A stretch of 64,000 nucleotides of DNA from Ancylobacter aquaticus (GCF_004339465.1 NZ_SMFY01000001.1:930001-994000), one strand, 5' to 3'. Counted from the stretch's first letter, positions 9,549-18,598 are shown. Program-made: numbers and translations. Notes: a model not told the origin generated them from the sequence alone.

Positions 9549-10418
9549 TCAGGCCGGGGTCTTTTCCGGCCAGCGGCACAGGTCGGCGATCAGGCAGCGC
9601 GGGCAATCGGGCTTCAATGCCTTGCAGACATAGCGCCCGTGCAGGATGAGCCAGTGATGAGCGTGCAGCAGGAAGCGCGCGGGAATGATCCGCTCCAGCC
9701 CCAGTTCCACCTCCAGCGGCGTCTTGCCGGGCGCCAGCCCGGTGCGGTTGGCGATGCGGAACAGGTGGGTGTCGACCGCGATGGTCGGCAGGCCGAAGGC
9801 GATGTTGAGCACGACATTGGCCGTCTTGCGGCCGACGCCGGGCAGGGTTTCCAGCGCCGCGCGGTCGGGCGGCACCTGTCCGCCGTGCTCGGCGATGAGG
9901 CGGCGGGAAAGCTCGACGACGTTCTTCGCCTTGCCGCGATAAAGCCCCAGCGTGCGGATGTGCTGCGCCACCCCCTCCTCGCCCAGCGCCACCATGGCCT
10001 GCGGCGTCGGCGCGGCCGCGAACAGGCCGCGCGTCGCCTTGTTGACGCCGACATCGGTCGCCTGCGCCGAGAGCACGACGGCGACCAGCAGTGTGTATGG
10101 GTCGTGATAGTCGAGCTCGCCCTCTGGCTCCGGGTTGGCGGCCTCGAAGCGGGCGAAGGCGGTGGCGACCTCGTCCGCGCTCCACGGCCGGAAGGCACCG
10201 CCAATGGCCGCCGCCGCCGCATTCGCCACCGCGCGACGACGGGCGGGGCGGGTGGCGGCCTGTTCTTCGAGCACCGCCAGGGCGGGACCGGCTTCGGGCG
10301 GGCGGGTGCGGGATTTAACGGCCTTCGGCGCGGCGGGAACGGGCGAGCCGGCCTCGGCCGTCGGCCTCGTTCGCGGGCGCGCTCTACGACGCACCGAATC
10401 CTTGTCCTCATTCGCCAT
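9549..10418 (-). CDS. nth: Endonuclease III
   Basis: 289 residues from the ATG at 10418; in-frame ATGs at 10442 and 10454 would overlap the divergent gene. This bifunctional DNA glycosylase/AP lyase removes oxidised pyrimidines. Seen: the helix-hairpin-helix with catalytic lysine (LPGVGRKTANVVL), the catalytic aspartate in AVDTHLFRIANRTG, and the C-terminal 4Fe-4S ligands in the pattern C-X6-C-X2-C-X5-C (CKALKPDCPRCLIADLC). The first 75 or so residues are a basic, low-complexity extension rich in Arg, Pro and Ala, longer than in E. coli Nth. Confidence 0.95.
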   Translation of the reverse strand: MANEDKDSVRRRARPRTRPTAEAGSPVPAAPKAVKSRTRPPEAGPALAVLEEQAATRPARRRAVANAAAAAIGGAFRPWSADEVATAFARFEAANPEPEGELDYHDPYTLLVAVVLSAQATDVGVNKATRGLFAAAPTPQAMVALGEEGVAQHIRTLGLYRGKAKNVVELSRRLIAEHGGQVPPDRAALETLPGVGRKTANVVLNIAFGLPTIAVDTHLFRIANRTGLAPGKTPLEVELGLERIIPARFLLHAHHWLILHGRYVCKALKPDCPRCLIADLCRWPEKTPA

Positions 10419-10440
10419 TTTCGACCTATAATGCGAGGCC

Positions 10441-10971
10441 ATGAGCGCTGCCAATACCGCCCCCCTGAATGAAGGAGTCGGCCTGGACGAGCCGGAACTG
10501 TTTTCGGCCCGCTACCAGCCCTATCGTTCGCTCGGCCCGCGCGGCTTCATGGTGGTGATGTGCATCGTCGCCGGCATCAGCTTCGTCTGCGGCGTGGCCT
10601 TCCTGATGATGGGCGCATGGCCCGTGTTCGGGCTGTTCGGGCTCGACGTGCTGGCGATCTGGTGGGGATTCCGGGTGAATTTCCGCGCCGCCCGCGCCTG
10701 CGAGGAAATCACGGTGACGCCGAGCGTCATCCGGCTGCGCCATGTCGCGGCGGATGGGACCGAGTATCGCGAGGAACTGAACCCGCTCTGGACCCGGCTG
10801 ACCCGCGACGAGATCGAGGATTTCGGCGTGCAGCGACTGGCGCTTGAGATGCGCGGCCGGCCCTATGTGATCGGCAGTTTCCTGCACACGGCGCAGCGCG
10901 AGGAACTGGCGGAGAACCTGTCGCGGGCGCTGGCGCAGGCCAAGCGCGGCGTGGTGCGCGCGGCCGTCTGA
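10441..10971 (+). CDS. DUF2244-family membrane protein
   Basis: 176 residues. Two adjacent hydrophobic segments around residues 35-80 (GFMVVMCIVAGISFVCGVAF and WPVFGLFGLDVLAIWWG), followed by a soluble C-terminal part with EEITVTPSVIRL and a conserved GSFLHTAQREELAENLSRAL tail. This is the layout of DUF2244 proteins, common in alphaproteobacteria and of unknown function. It starts 22 bases from nth on the opposite strand, and the two likely share a divergent promoter region. Confidence 0.8.
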   Translation: MSAANTAPLNEGVGLDEPELFSARYQPYRSLGPRGFMVVMCIVAGISFVCGVAFLMMGAWPVFGLFGLDVLAIWWGFRVNFRAARACEEITVTPSVIRLRHVAADGTEYREELNPLWTRLTRDEIEDFGVQRLALEMRGRPYVIGSFLHTAQREELAENLSRALAQAKRGVVRAAV

Positions 10972-11043
10972 CGGTTCCGTCGAAATCGGGTGGCCCCGTG
11001 CGGACGGGCGTGGTGGGATGGAACCAGCTTGAGGAGAACGCCC

Positions 11044-11937
11044 GTGCTCGCGCCCAATCTCGACGCCGCCCATCCGCTTGAAATCGCCGCCGCCGACTAT
11101 GAGATCGTGCGCCGCGCGGTGGAGTATGTGAATCTGCGCTTCCGCGACCAGCCGGAAGTGGAGGAGATCGCCCGCGCTTCCGGTGTCCACCCGCGCGCGC
11201 TGACGGAATTGTTCCGTCGCTGGTGCGGGCTGACGCCGAAGGACTTCCTGCAGGCGGTGACGATCGACGCCGCGCGGCGGGTGCTCACCGAATCCGACAA
11301 TGTGCTGGATGCCGCCTATGAGGTCGGCCTCTCAGGGCCGGGACGGCTGCATGACCTGTTCGTGGTCCATGAATCGATGTCGCCGGGTGAATGGAAGACC
11401 GGCGGCGCCGGCCTCGTGGTGCGCTATGGCTTCCATGCCTCGCCCTTCGGCGCGGCGCTGGCCATGGTGACGCCGCGCGGCCTGTGCGGCCTTGCCTTCG
11501 CCGACGAGGGCGAGGAGGACGCCGCGCTTGCCGACATGCGCCGGCGCTGGCCGAACGCGCTTTACATCGAGGACCCGGTAGCCACCGCCCCTTATGCGGC
11601 GCGCATTTTCGATCGCGGCACCTGGAGCGCGGACGATCCGCTGCGCATCGTCTTCATCGGCACGGATTTCGAGGTGAAGGTGTGGGAGACGCTCATGCGG
11701 ATCCCGCTTGGCAAGGCCACCACCTATTCCAGCATCGCCCAATCCGTGGAGAAGCCGAAGGCCGCGCGCGCCATCGGCGCGGCGGTGGGCAAGAACCCGA
11801 TGTCCTTCGTGGTGCCGTGCCATCGCGTGCTCGGCAAGAATGGCGACCTCACCGGCTATCACTGGGGCCTCACCCGCAAGCGCGCCATTCTCGGCTGGGA
11901 GGCGGGGCAGCTCTGCAAGGAGTGGGGCGGGCTTTAA
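11044..11937 (+). CDS. AraC-type HTH / O6-alkylguanine-DNA methyltransferase fusion
   Basis: 297 residues with a GTG start at 11044, chosen for GAGGAG at 11031-11036. Residues about 20-115 are an AraC-type helix-turn-helix domain (VEEIARASGVHPRALTELFRRW). Residues about 125-290 are a methyltransferase domain with acceptor Cys259 in VVPCHRVLG. It resembles the C-terminal two thirds of Ada but lacks the N-terminal zinc domain that senses methylphosphotriesters. It should repair O6-alkylguanine by suicide transfer; how it would sense damage for regulation is unclear. Confidence 0.9.
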   Translation: MLAPNLDAAHPLEIAAADYEIVRRAVEYVNLRFRDQPEVEEIARASGVHPRALTELFRRWCGLTPKDFLQAVTIDAARRVLTESDNVLDAAYEVGLSGPGRLHDLFVVHESMSPGEWKTGGAGLVVRYGFHASPFGAALAMVTPRGLCGLAFADEGEEDAALADMRRRWPNALYIEDPVATAPYAARIFDRGTWSADDPLRIVFIGTDFEVKVWETLMRIPLGKATTYSSIAQSVEKPKAARAIGAAVGKNPMSFVVPCHRVLGKNGDLTGYHWGLTRKRAILGWEAGQLCKEWGGL

Positions 11938-11952
11938 GGAGCGCCGGTCGCG

Positions 11953-12399
11953 CTATCCCCGGCTGGCGGCGCTCATCGGCCGGGGCGTTTCATTGATGGG
12001 GAACAGCGCGTCATACGACCAGTTGAACGCGAAGGCGTAGACCAGAAAGAAGCCGGCCAAAGCGAGGTCCATCAGCAGCGCCTCGACGAGCCCGACGCCG
12101 AGATACCACGCGACGAAGGGCACCAGCGCCGCCACCAGCCCCGCCTCGAACAGCACGGCATGGAGCACGCGCAGCCCCAGTGTCTTGCGCACCGAGCCAC
12201 GCCAGCGCGCGAGCGCATGGTCGAAGCCGAGGTTGAACAGGTAGTTCCAGCCGGCGGCGATCAGCGCCGCGCCGGCCCCGACCGCTCCCATCTCCGCCAT
12301 AGGCACGCCGAACACCCACGCGCCGAGCGGGGTGATGAGCGACAGGGCGATGATCTCGAAGCTGACGACGTGACGAATGCGATCGGCGGTCCCGCGCAT
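11953..12399 (-). CDS. PACE-family efflux transporter
   Basis: 148 residues from the ATG at 12399, chosen because AAGGGG lies upstream; a slightly longer form from 12417 is possible. Four transmembrane segments in two tandem pairs, with the signature start RIRHVVSFE and the second-half echo RVLHAVLFEAG. That repeated R-x-x-H-x-x-x-F-E pattern marks the bacterial transmembrane pair (PACE) family, which exports chlorhexidine and other biocides and possibly polyamines. It ends 16 bases from the convergent methyltransferase gene. Confidence 0.85.
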   Translation of the reverse strand: MRGTADRIRHVVSFEIIALSLITPLGAWVFGVPMAEMGAVGAGAALIAAGWNYLFNLGFDHALARWRGSVRKTLGLRVLHAVLFEAGLVAALVPFVAWYLGVGLVEALLMDLALAGFFLVYAFAFNWSYDALFPINETPRPMSAASRG

Positions 12400-12533
12400 G
12401 ACGGTTTTCCCCTTCATGTCGGGCCGTCCCGAATGGGTTCCCGGGAGGGGGGAAGCCGTCTTCACGCGTCTCATATGGGTCTGCTTCGTCCAAAGGCAAG
12501 CTGCCGGGCGGGTGGCCCGACAGCGACGGGCGT

Positions 12534-13157
12534 TCAGCCGGCGAGGTCGGTGATGCTCTCCACCGTCGAATCCGCCTTCAGCCGGTAGATCACCGGCGCG
12601 CCGGTGGCGAGTTCGCGCTTCATGATGGTTTCCGGTGTGTGCTTCTCCAGCACCATGATGAGCGCGCGCAGCGAATTGCCGTGCGCGGCGACCAGCACCC
12701 GGTTGCCCTGCAGCACCTTGGGCAGGATCTCGGTGACATAATAGGGCAGGGTGCGGGCCACCGTGTCCTTCAGGCTCTCGCCGCCGGGCGGGGGCACGTC
12801 ATAGGAGCGGCGCCAGACATGCACCTGCTCCTCGCCCCATTTGGCGCGGGCGTCGTCCTTGTTGAGGCCGGAGAGGTCGCCATAGTCGCGCTCGTTCAGG
12901 GCGACGTCCTTGATGACCGGCAGATCGGTCTGGCCGAGCTCATTCAGCGCGAGGTCCAGCGTCTTCTGCGCCCGCGAGAGTTCCGACGTGAAGGCAAGAT
13001 CGAACTGGTAGCCCTCCGCCTTCAGCCGCGCGCCGGCCCGCGTTGCTTCCTCGACGCCGAGCGCGGTGAGGTCCGGGTCGCGCCAGCCGGTGAACAGATT
13101 CTTGAGATTCCACTCGCTCTGGCCGTGGCGCACGAGGACAAGAAGACGTTCGGACAT
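12534..13157 (-). CDS. gpmA: 2,3-bisphosphoglycerate-dependent phosphoglycerate mutase
   Basis: 207 residues. It interconverts 3- and 2-phosphoglycerate in glycolysis. The N-terminal [10 protein letters not shown] carries the phosphohistidine; the [14 protein letters not shown] segment carries the catalytic acid, and [12 protein letters not shown] the second histidine. At 207 residues it is the short alphaproteobacterial form. It lies 20 bases downstream of dapB and is probably cotranscribed with it. Confidence 0.95.
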   Translation of the reverse strand: MSERLLVLVRHGQSEWNLKNLFTGWRDPDLTALGVEEATRAGARLKAEGYQFDLAFTSELSRAQKTLDLALNELGQTDLPVIKDVALNERDYGDLSGLNKDDARAKWGEEQVHVWRRSYDVPPPGGESLKDTVARTLPYYVTEILPKVLQGNRVLVAAHGNSLRALIMVLEKHTPETIMKRELATGAPVIYRLKADSTVESITDLAG

Positions 13158-13177
13158 CGGGTCGTTCTCCGGCTGGA

Positions 13178-13993
13178 TCAGAAATCGGTGAGGCCGAGGA
13201 CATCGGTCATGGAATAGAGGCCGGGCTTGCGTCCGCGCGCCCAGCGGGCGGCGGCGAGCGCGCCACGGGCGAAGACGCCGCGATCCTCGGCCTTGTGGGC
13301 GAGTTCGATCCGCTCGCCGGCGCCGGCGAAGATCACATTGTGCTCGCCCACCACGGTGCCGCCGCGCAGCGTGGCGAAGCCGATATCGCCGGAGCGGCGC
13401 GGCCCGGTGGTGCCGTGGCGGGTGAAGACGCCGTTCTCCTCCAGCGTCACCCCGCGCCCCTGCGCCGCCGCCTCGCCCAGAAGAAGGGCGGTGCCGGAGG
13501 GGGCGTCGATCTTGCGGTTATGGTGCATCTCGACGATCTCGATGTCGAAGCCCTCGTCGAGCGTGCGCGCCACGCGCCGCACCAGCGCCGCCAGAAGGTT
13601 CACGCCGAGGCTCATATTGCCCGAGCGGACAAGGGCGGCGTGGCGCGCGGCGGCGGCGATGCGCGCCTCCTCTTCGGCAGAGAAGCCGGTGGTGCCAATG
13701 ACATGCACGATCCGCGCCTGCGCCGCGAAGGCGGCATAGGCGACGCTGGCGGCGGGAATGGTGAAGTCGATCACCCCGTCGGCGGCGGCGAACAGAGTGA
13801 GCGGATCGTCGGACAGCGTCACGCCGAGCGGCGGTAAGCCGGCGAGTTCGCCCGCGTCGCGGCCGAGGAATTCGCTCCCGGGCTGGTCGACGGCGCCGGC
13901 GAGCACGAGATCGGGCGCCTCGCTGATGGCGCGCACCAGCACCCGGCCCATACGGCCCGAGGCTCCGACGACGACGAGCCGCATCTGCGTCAT
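13178..13993 (-). CDS. dapB: 4-hydroxy-tetrahydrodipicolinate reductase
   Basis: 271 residues from the ATG at 13993. It reduces the DapA product with NAD(P)H in lysine and diaminopimelate synthesis. Seen: the nucleotide-binding start [15 protein letters not shown], the catalytic [16 protein letters not shown] motif and the C-terminal [11 protein letters not shown]. The stop lies 20 bases from gpmA. Confidence 0.97.
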   Translation of the reverse strand: MTQMRLVVVGASGRMGRVLVRAISEAPDLVLAGAVDQPGSEFLGRDAGELAGLPPLGVTLSDDPLTLFAAADGVIDFTIPAASVAYAAFAAQARIVHVIGTTGFSAEEEARIAAAARHAALVRSGNMSLGVNLLAALVRRVARTLDEGFDIEIVEMHHNRKIDAPSGTALLLGEAAAQGRGVTLEENGVFTRHGTTGPRRSGDIGFATLRGGTVVGEHNVIFAGAGERIELAHKAEDRGVFARGALAAARWARGRKPGLYSMTDVLGLTDF

Positions 13994-14093
13994 GAACGCC
14001 AACTCCCTGTTTCCACGCGCGGTATAGCGACGTTCACCCGCCACGAAAAGTACGCTATCGTTTTACATTCTTTGCCGACGGACACCGAGCGGC

Positions 14094-14122
14094 TTGACGC
14101 CCGCGCGGGGCCCCTGTACAGC
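14094..14122 (+). promoter_or_regulatory. Candidate promoter for ilvB leader
   Basis: CTTGACG (TTGACG at 14094-14099) followed after 17 bases by TACAGC at 14117-14122. The CTTGAC form fits the alphaproteobacterial -35; the -10 is weak. Predicted transcription starts near 14129, just before the AAGGAG of the leader peptide. Confidence 0.4.
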
Positions 14123-14153
14123 TCGCGCAACTTTACGAAGGAGCGGCGCCGCA

Positions 14154-14210
14154 ATGCGCAACATTATTACCCTTATCGTAGGACGGCGCGTCGCCGCGGA
14201 GTTGGCCTGA
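14154..14210 (+). CDS. ilvB operon leader peptide (attenuation)
   Basis: An 18-codon frame encoding MRNIITLIVGRRVAAELA, with AAGGAG at 14138-14143 ten bases upstream. Seven of 17 residues after Met are Ile, Leu or Val (three Ile, two Leu, two Val), plus Thr, as expected for a peptide that senses charged branched-chain tRNAs. A hairpin (GCGGAG 14196-14201 with CTCCGC 14217-14222) spans its stop, and an intrinsic terminator follows at 14240-14270. Attenuation is inference from this arrangement, but the arrangement is classic. Confidence 0.8.
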   Translation: MRNIITLIVGRRVAAELA

Positions 14211-14239
14211 AGGCTGCTCCGCCCAACGGTGACGCGCGG

Positions 14240-14270
14240 AAAATGGCCCCTGACGGGGCCTTTTGATTTT
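14240..14270 (+). terminator. ilvB attenuator terminator
   Basis: GGCCCC (14245-14250), loop TGAC, GGGGCC (14255-14260), then TTTTGATTTT. The AAAA before the stem adds A-U pairs. It lies 30 bases after the leader peptide stop and 80 bases before ilvB, so it would stop transcription when the leader is translated without stalling. Confidence 0.8.
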
Positions 14271-14352
14271 CTGGCCCTCCCTTCGACCATTCCGCTAACG
14301 ACGCAAATTCTGCAACGACGCAAGAGACGACGAGCGTAGAAGGAAAAAGACC

Positions 14353-16113
14353 ATGATGCGCGAGATGACCGGCGCCGAAATGGTGATGCAGGCCCTGATC
14401 GATCAGGGCGTCGAGCACATGTTCGGCTATCCCGGCGGCGCGGTGCTGCCGATCTATGACGCCATGTTCCACCAGAACCAGGTGAAGCACATTCTCGTGC
14501 GGCACGAGCAGGGCGCGGTGCACATGGCGGAGGGCTATGCCCGCTCCTCCGGCAAGGTCGGCGTGGTGCTCGTCACCTCCGGCCCCGGTGCCACCAATGC
14601 CGTGACCGGCCTGACCGATGCGCTGCTGGATTCCATCCCGCTCGTCTGCATCACCGGCCAGGTGCCTACCCACCTCATCGGCTCGGACGCCTTCCAGGAG
14701 TGCGACACGGTCGGCATCACCCGGCCCTGCACCAAGCACAACTACCTCGTCCGCGATATCAACGACCTCGCCCGCGTCATGCACGAGGCGTTCTATGTGG
14801 CGCAGAACGGGCGCCCGGGTCCCGTCGTCGTCGACATCCCGAAGGACGTGCAGTTCGCCAAGGGCATGTATGTCGGGCCGGAGAACATCCAGCACCGTAC
14901 CTACCAGCCGCGCCTGAAGGGCGACCCGGAAAAGATCAAGACCGCCGTCGAGATGCTGGCCAAGGCCAGGCGACCGATCCTTTATACCGGCGGTGGCGTC
15001 ATCAATTCCGGCCCCGAGGCCAGCCGCCTGCTGCGCGAATTCGCCCGGCTGTCCGGCTATCCCGTCACCTCGACGCTGATGGGGCTCGGCGCCTTCCCGG
15101 CCTCGGACCGGCAGTGGCTGGGCATGCTGGGCATGCACGGCACCTATGAGGCCAACATGGCGATGCATGATTGCGACGTCATGGTGTGCATCGGCGCGCG
15201 CTTCGACGACCGCATCACCGGCCGGCTCGATGCCTTCTCACCGGATTCCAAGAAGATCCACATCGACATCGACCCGTCCTCGATCAACAAGAACGTCAAG
15301 GTCGACCTGCCGATCATCGGCGATGTGAAGCATGTGCTCGAAGACATGCTCACTGTCTGGCGCGGCATGAAGGCCGAGCCGGACCGGCGCGCGCTTGCCG
15401 GCTGGTGGAGCCAGATCGACAAGTGGCGCGCCCGCAAGTCGCTGGCCTTCACGACCTCCGACCGCATCATCAAGCCGCAGCAGGCGGTCAAGGCACTGTA
15501 CGACCAGGTGAAGGACAAGGACGTCTACATCACCACCGAAGTCGGCCAGCACCAGATGTGGGCGGCGCAGCACTTCCACTTCGAGCAGCCCAACCGCTGG
15601 ATGACGTCCGGTGGCCTCGGCACCATGGGCTATGGCCTGCCGGCGGCGATCGGCGTGCAGGTGGCCCATCCCGACAGCCTCGTCATCGACATTGCCGGCG
15701 AGGCCTCGATCCAGATGTGCCTGCAGGAAATGTCGACCGCGCTGCAGTTCGACCTGCCGGTGAAGATCTTCGTGCTCAACAACGAATATATGGGCATGGT
15801 GCGCCAGTGGCAGGACCTGCTGCATGGCGGGCGCTACTCGCATTCCTATTCGGAATCGTTGCCGGACTTCGTGAAGCTGGCGGAAGCCTATGGCGGCGTC
15901 GGCATCCGCTGCTCTAACCCGGCCGATCTCGACGGCGCGATCCACGAGATGATCAACGTCAACCGCCCGGTGCTGTTCGACTGCCTGGTCGACAAGACCG
16001 AGAACGTGCTGCCGATGATCCCCTCGGGCAAGCCGCACAACGAGATGATCATGCCCGATCATCCCGAGGCGCTGGACGACGCCATCGACGAGGAAGGCAA
16101 GATGCTGGTGTGA
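14353..16113 (+). CDS. ilvB: Acetolactate synthase large subunit
   Basis: 586 residues. Thiamine diphosphate enzyme that makes acetolactate or acetohydroxybutyrate for Val, Leu and Ile. Seen: GYPGGAVLPIYD near residue 25, the catalytic glutamate in RHEQGAVHMAEGYAR, the FAD region around GARFDDRITG, and the ThDP site DIAGEASIQMCLQEMST. GEAS replaces the common GDGS, as is usual in alphaproteobacterial IlvB. AGGAAAAAG lies upstream of the ATG, with a second ATG in the next codon. Preceded by an attenuator and followed by ilvN. Confidence 0.97.
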   Translation: MMREMTGAEMVMQALIDQGVEHMFGYPGGAVLPIYDAMFHQNQVKHILVRHEQGAVHMAEGYARSSGKVGVVLVTSGPGATNAVTGLTDALLDSIPLVCITGQVPTHLIGSDAFQECDTVGITRPCTKHNYLVRDINDLARVMHEAFYVAQNGRPGPVVVDIPKDVQFAKGMYVGPENIQHRTYQPRLKGDPEKIKTAVEMLAKARRPILYTGGGVINSGPEASRLLREFARLSGYPVTSTLMGLGAFPASDRQWLGMLGMHGTYEANMAMHDCDVMVCIGARFDDRITGRLDAFSPDSKKIHIDIDPSSINKNVKVDLPIIGDVKHVLEDMLTVWRGMKAEPDRRALAGWWSQIDKWRARKSLAFTTSDRIIKPQQAVKALYDQVKDKDVYITTEVGQHQMWAAQHFHFEQPNRWMTSGGLGTMGYGLPAAIGVQVAHPDSLVIDIAGEASIQMCLQEMSTALQFDLPVKIFVLNNEYMGMVRQWQDLLHGGRYSHSYSESLPDFVKLAEAYGGVGIRCSNPADLDGAIHEMINVNRPVLFDCLVDKTENVLPMIPSGKPHNEMIMPDHPEALDDAIDEEGKMLV

Positions 16114-16147
16114 CGCGGGTTTTCGCCGCGTTCGCCTCCCTCCCTCA

Positions 16148-16220
16148 TCCCCGGGCCTGGCCCGGGGACCCAGCGGTGCGGTGCCGTGCCGACGCCTGGG
16201 CGGCCGGGTCAAGCCCGGCC
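16148..16220. repeat. Paired GC-rich palindromes between ilvB and ilvN
   Basis: TCCCCGGGC-CTG-GCCCGGGGA at 16148-16168 and GGCCGGG with CCCGGCC at 16202-16220. Same family as the palindromes at 2978, 7181 and 29964. They interrupt the otherwise tight ilvB-ilvN pair. Confidence 0.75.
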
Positions 16221-16272
16221 ATGAGGGCCGATGGATGTTCCGCTTTCAAGTAGCCCTTTTCAGAGTGCCCCC

Positions 16273-16788
16273 ATGCCTCCCGTCATCGAGCCTGCCGAGC
16301 GCCACACCCTTTCCATGCTGGTCGACAACGAGCCGGGCGTTCTCGCCCGCATCGTCGGCTTGTTCTCCGGGCGCGGCTACAACATCGACAGCCTGACCGT
16401 TTCCGAGGTCAGCCACGCCTCGCACCTCTCGCGCATCACTGTGGTGACGACGGGCGCACCGCCGATCATCGAGCAGATCAAGAGCCAGCTCGACCGGCTG
16501 GTGCCGGTTCACCGTGTTGTCGACCTCACCGTGGTCGGCAAGGCGGTGGAGCGCGAGCTGGCTCTCATCAAGGTGCGCGGAAAGGGCGAACTGCGCCAGG
16601 AGGCGCTGCTGATCGCCGACAGTTTCCGCGCCCGCACGGTGGACACGACGCTGGAGAGCTTTGTGTTCGAGATTACCGGCAAGCCGGAGAAGATCGACCA
16701 GTTCGTCTCGCTGCTGGAGCCGCTCGGCCTTGTCGAGGTCTCGCGCACCGGTGTCGCCGCCATCGGCCGCGGCGCCGAGGGCATGTGA
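16273..16788 (+). CDS. ilvN: Acetolactate synthase small (regulatory) subunit
   Basis: 171 residues from the ATG at 16273; an in-frame ATG at 16231 would add 14 residues, and neither has a strong ribosome site. The N-terminal ACT domain (HTLSMLVDNEPGVLARIVGLFSGRGYNIDSLTV) binds valine for feedback inhibition and activates IlvB. The C-terminal domain includes RELALIKV and the FEITGKPEKIDQFVSLL segment. Confidence 0.96.
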   Translation: MPPVIEPAERHTLSMLVDNEPGVLARIVGLFSGRGYNIDSLTVSEVSHASHLSRITVVTTGAPPIIEQIKSQLDRLVPVHRVVDLTVVGKAVERELALIKVRGKGELRQEALLIADSFRARTVDTTLESFVFEITGKPEKIDQFVSLLEPLGLVEVSRTGVAAIGRGAEGM

Positions 16789-16830
16789 AGACAGGGCGCG
16801 GCGGCGCCGATCGCCGCGCCGCCGGGCGCT

Positions 16831-17376
16831 TCAGCCCGCGAAACCGCCGGCCTTCAGGAAGGCGTGCTCTTCCTCCGACATGTCGCGCCCCAGCACCGGG
16901 TTGCGGTGCGGAAAACGGCCGAAATCGCGGATGATGTCGTGATGGACGACGGCATGATGCACGCCCTCCTCGTCCCCCGCCGCTTCGCACAGCGCAATGC
17001 AGCGCTGCTGGTCCGCCAGTTCCTCCGAATGCATGAACGGCACGTAGTAAAAGCGCCGTTCCGGTAGCTCGAAGGCACGGTCGAACCCGCGCGCGATGGC
17101 GGCCTCCGCCACCTTGAGGGCCTGCGCGTCGGTGGCGAAGGCCTGTGGCGAGCCGCGGAACAGGTTGCGCGGGAACTGGTCGAGCAGCAGGATCAGGCCA
17201 TAGCAGCCCTCGGCCGTTTCCTCCCACGCTCCTAGCGCACCGGCGGCGGCGGCCTCATAGGCGTGGAGGAAGCGGGCACGGATGGCGGCGTCGAAGGCGT
17301 CGTCCTTCTCGAACCAGCGTTCCGGCCCGGCGTCGCGCCAGAAGCCGATAATCTCGGCGGCAGTGGGCTGGCTCAT
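16831..17376 (-). CDS. DUF924-family protein
   Basis: 181 residues from the ATG at 17376, which has GGGAGA upstream. The frame is open much further upstream but without coding features. Seen: IIGFWRDAGPERWFEKDDAFDAAIR at the N-terminus and LLDQFPRNLFRGSPQAFATD, the DUF924 hallmarks, then YVPFMHSEELADQQRC and the C-terminal DFGRFPHRNPVLGR. The family is alpha-helical and soluble, of unknown function. It sits convergently after ilvN, 42 bases away. Confidence 0.88.
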   Translation of the reverse strand: MSQPTAAEIIGFWRDAGPERWFEKDDAFDAAIRARFLHAYEAAAAGALGAWEETAEGCYGLILLLDQFPRNLFRGSPQAFATDAQALKVAEAAIARGFDRAFELPERRFYYVPFMHSEELADQQRCIALCEAAGDEEGVHHAVVHHDIIRDFGRFPHRNPVLGRDMSEEEHAFLKAGGFAG

Positions 17377-17571
17377 CGCAGGTCTCCCTTTTGCTGTCGG
17401 TGCCCCGACATAATGGCGCGGCAGCGAAAGTCGAGCCCCGTTCGGTGGCGATGCCGCACTGCACCCTCCGCTCTTGGCCTCAGCGCGGAAGGCATGTGAA
17501 GATGCCGCTTTCGCGGGTGCTTCGCGGCGCCTTGCGTCGCCGCCTCGCCAGAGCGAGGGGAACGCGACATC

Positions 17572-18516
17572 GTGAGCGAGAGTGCAGGCGTGGTGCCGGC
17601 GGCCGGCACGGGCAAACCCTTCTGGTTGCAGGCGGCGCCGGTTCTCTTCCTGTTGCTCTGGTCGGGCGGCTTTGCCGTCGGCAAGATCGGCATCCTGTCC
17701 ACCGGCCCCTTCACCCTGCTGGCAATGCGCTATGGGCTGGTGCTGGTGGTGCTGCTGCCGCTGCTGGCCTGGTTCCGTCCGGCCCTGCCGCGCACGGGAC
17801 GGGAATGGCTGAACCTCTTCGTTGTCGGCTTCCTGATCCAGGTCCTGTATTTCGACCTGAGCTATTTCGCGTTCCGCCATGGCATCTCGGCGGGGGCGCT
17901 GGCGCTGATCGTCTCCATGCAGCCCATCGTGGTCGGCCTCGCCGCGCCGGTTTTCGCTGGCGAGCGGGTCGGCCTGTTGCGCTGGGGCGGGCTACTGCTC
18001 GGGCTTGCCGGTGCGGGGCTGGTGATCGTCTCGCGCGCCGCCATCGAGGTCACTTCGCCCGGCGTCATCCTGCTGGCGGTGGGGGCGTTGCTCGCCATGT
18101 CCACGGCCTCGCTCTACGAGAAGCGTCACGGCATCGCCCAGCACCCGCTGGTCACGAACTGCGTGCAGTATGCCGTCGGCTTCGTGTTCACGCTTCCGCT
18201 CGCCCTGATGCTCGATGACGGGCATGTCGAATGGTCGGTCTCCTTCGTGGCGGCGCTGGCCTATCTGGTCATCGGCAATTCGCTCATCGCCATTTCGCTC
18301 TACCTCGCCATGATCCGCGCCGGCGAGGTGTCGAAGGTTTCCGCGCTTTTCTTCCTGGTGCCGCCCTGCTCGGCGCTGATCGCGTTTTTGCTTCTCGGCG
18401 AGGCGATGCCGCCGCTCGCCTGGGCAGGCATGGCTCTGGCCGCCTCCGGTGTCGCGCTGGCTTCGGCGCAGCCCCTGACATGGCGGGCCCGCCTCGCCGC
18501 CCTTCGCCGCCGCTGA
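17572..18516 (+). CDS. EamA/DMT-family transporter
   Basis: 314 residues with a GTG start at 17572 (GGGGA upstream). About ten transmembrane segments in two EamA halves, with LLLWSGGFAVGKIGI in the first half and GNSLIAISLYLAMIRAGEVSKVSALFFLVPPCSALIAFLLLGE in the second, typical of drug/metabolite exporters. Lies between ilvN and ilvC and upstream of a TetR gene; export of an amino acid or metabolite is possible, but no substrate can be read from sequence. Confidence 0.9.
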   Translation: MSESAGVVPAAGTGKPFWLQAAPVLFLLLWSGGFAVGKIGILSTGPFTLLAMRYGLVLVVLLPLLAWFRPALPRTGREWLNLFVVGFLIQVLYFDLSYFAFRHGISAGALALIVSMQPIVVGLAAPVFAGERVGLLRWGGLLLGLAGAGLVIVSRAAIEVTSPGVILLAVGALLAMSTASLYEKRHGIAQHPLVTNCVQYAVGFVFTLPLALMLDDGHVEWSVSFVAALAYLVIGNSLIAISLYLAMIRAGEVSKVSALFFLVPPCSALIAFLLLGEAMPPLAWAGMALAASGVALASAQPLTWRARLAALRRR

Positions 18517-18566
18517 CGTCGACAGGGCCCGGCCACTTGCGGAGCGGCATGGGCTGCTATAGGAGA

Positions 18567-18581
18567 ACCGTAACGTACGGT
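18567..18581. promoter_or_regulatory. Candidate operator of the TetR regulator
   Basis: ACCGT-AACGT-ACGGT at 18567-18581 is a 15-base inverted repeat 18 bases before the TetR start, with an overlapping CGTACGGTACG. TetR proteins often repress themselves through short palindromes at this position. Binding is inference. Confidence 0.45.
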
Positions 18582-18598
18582 ACGGACTTTTCTCCGCC

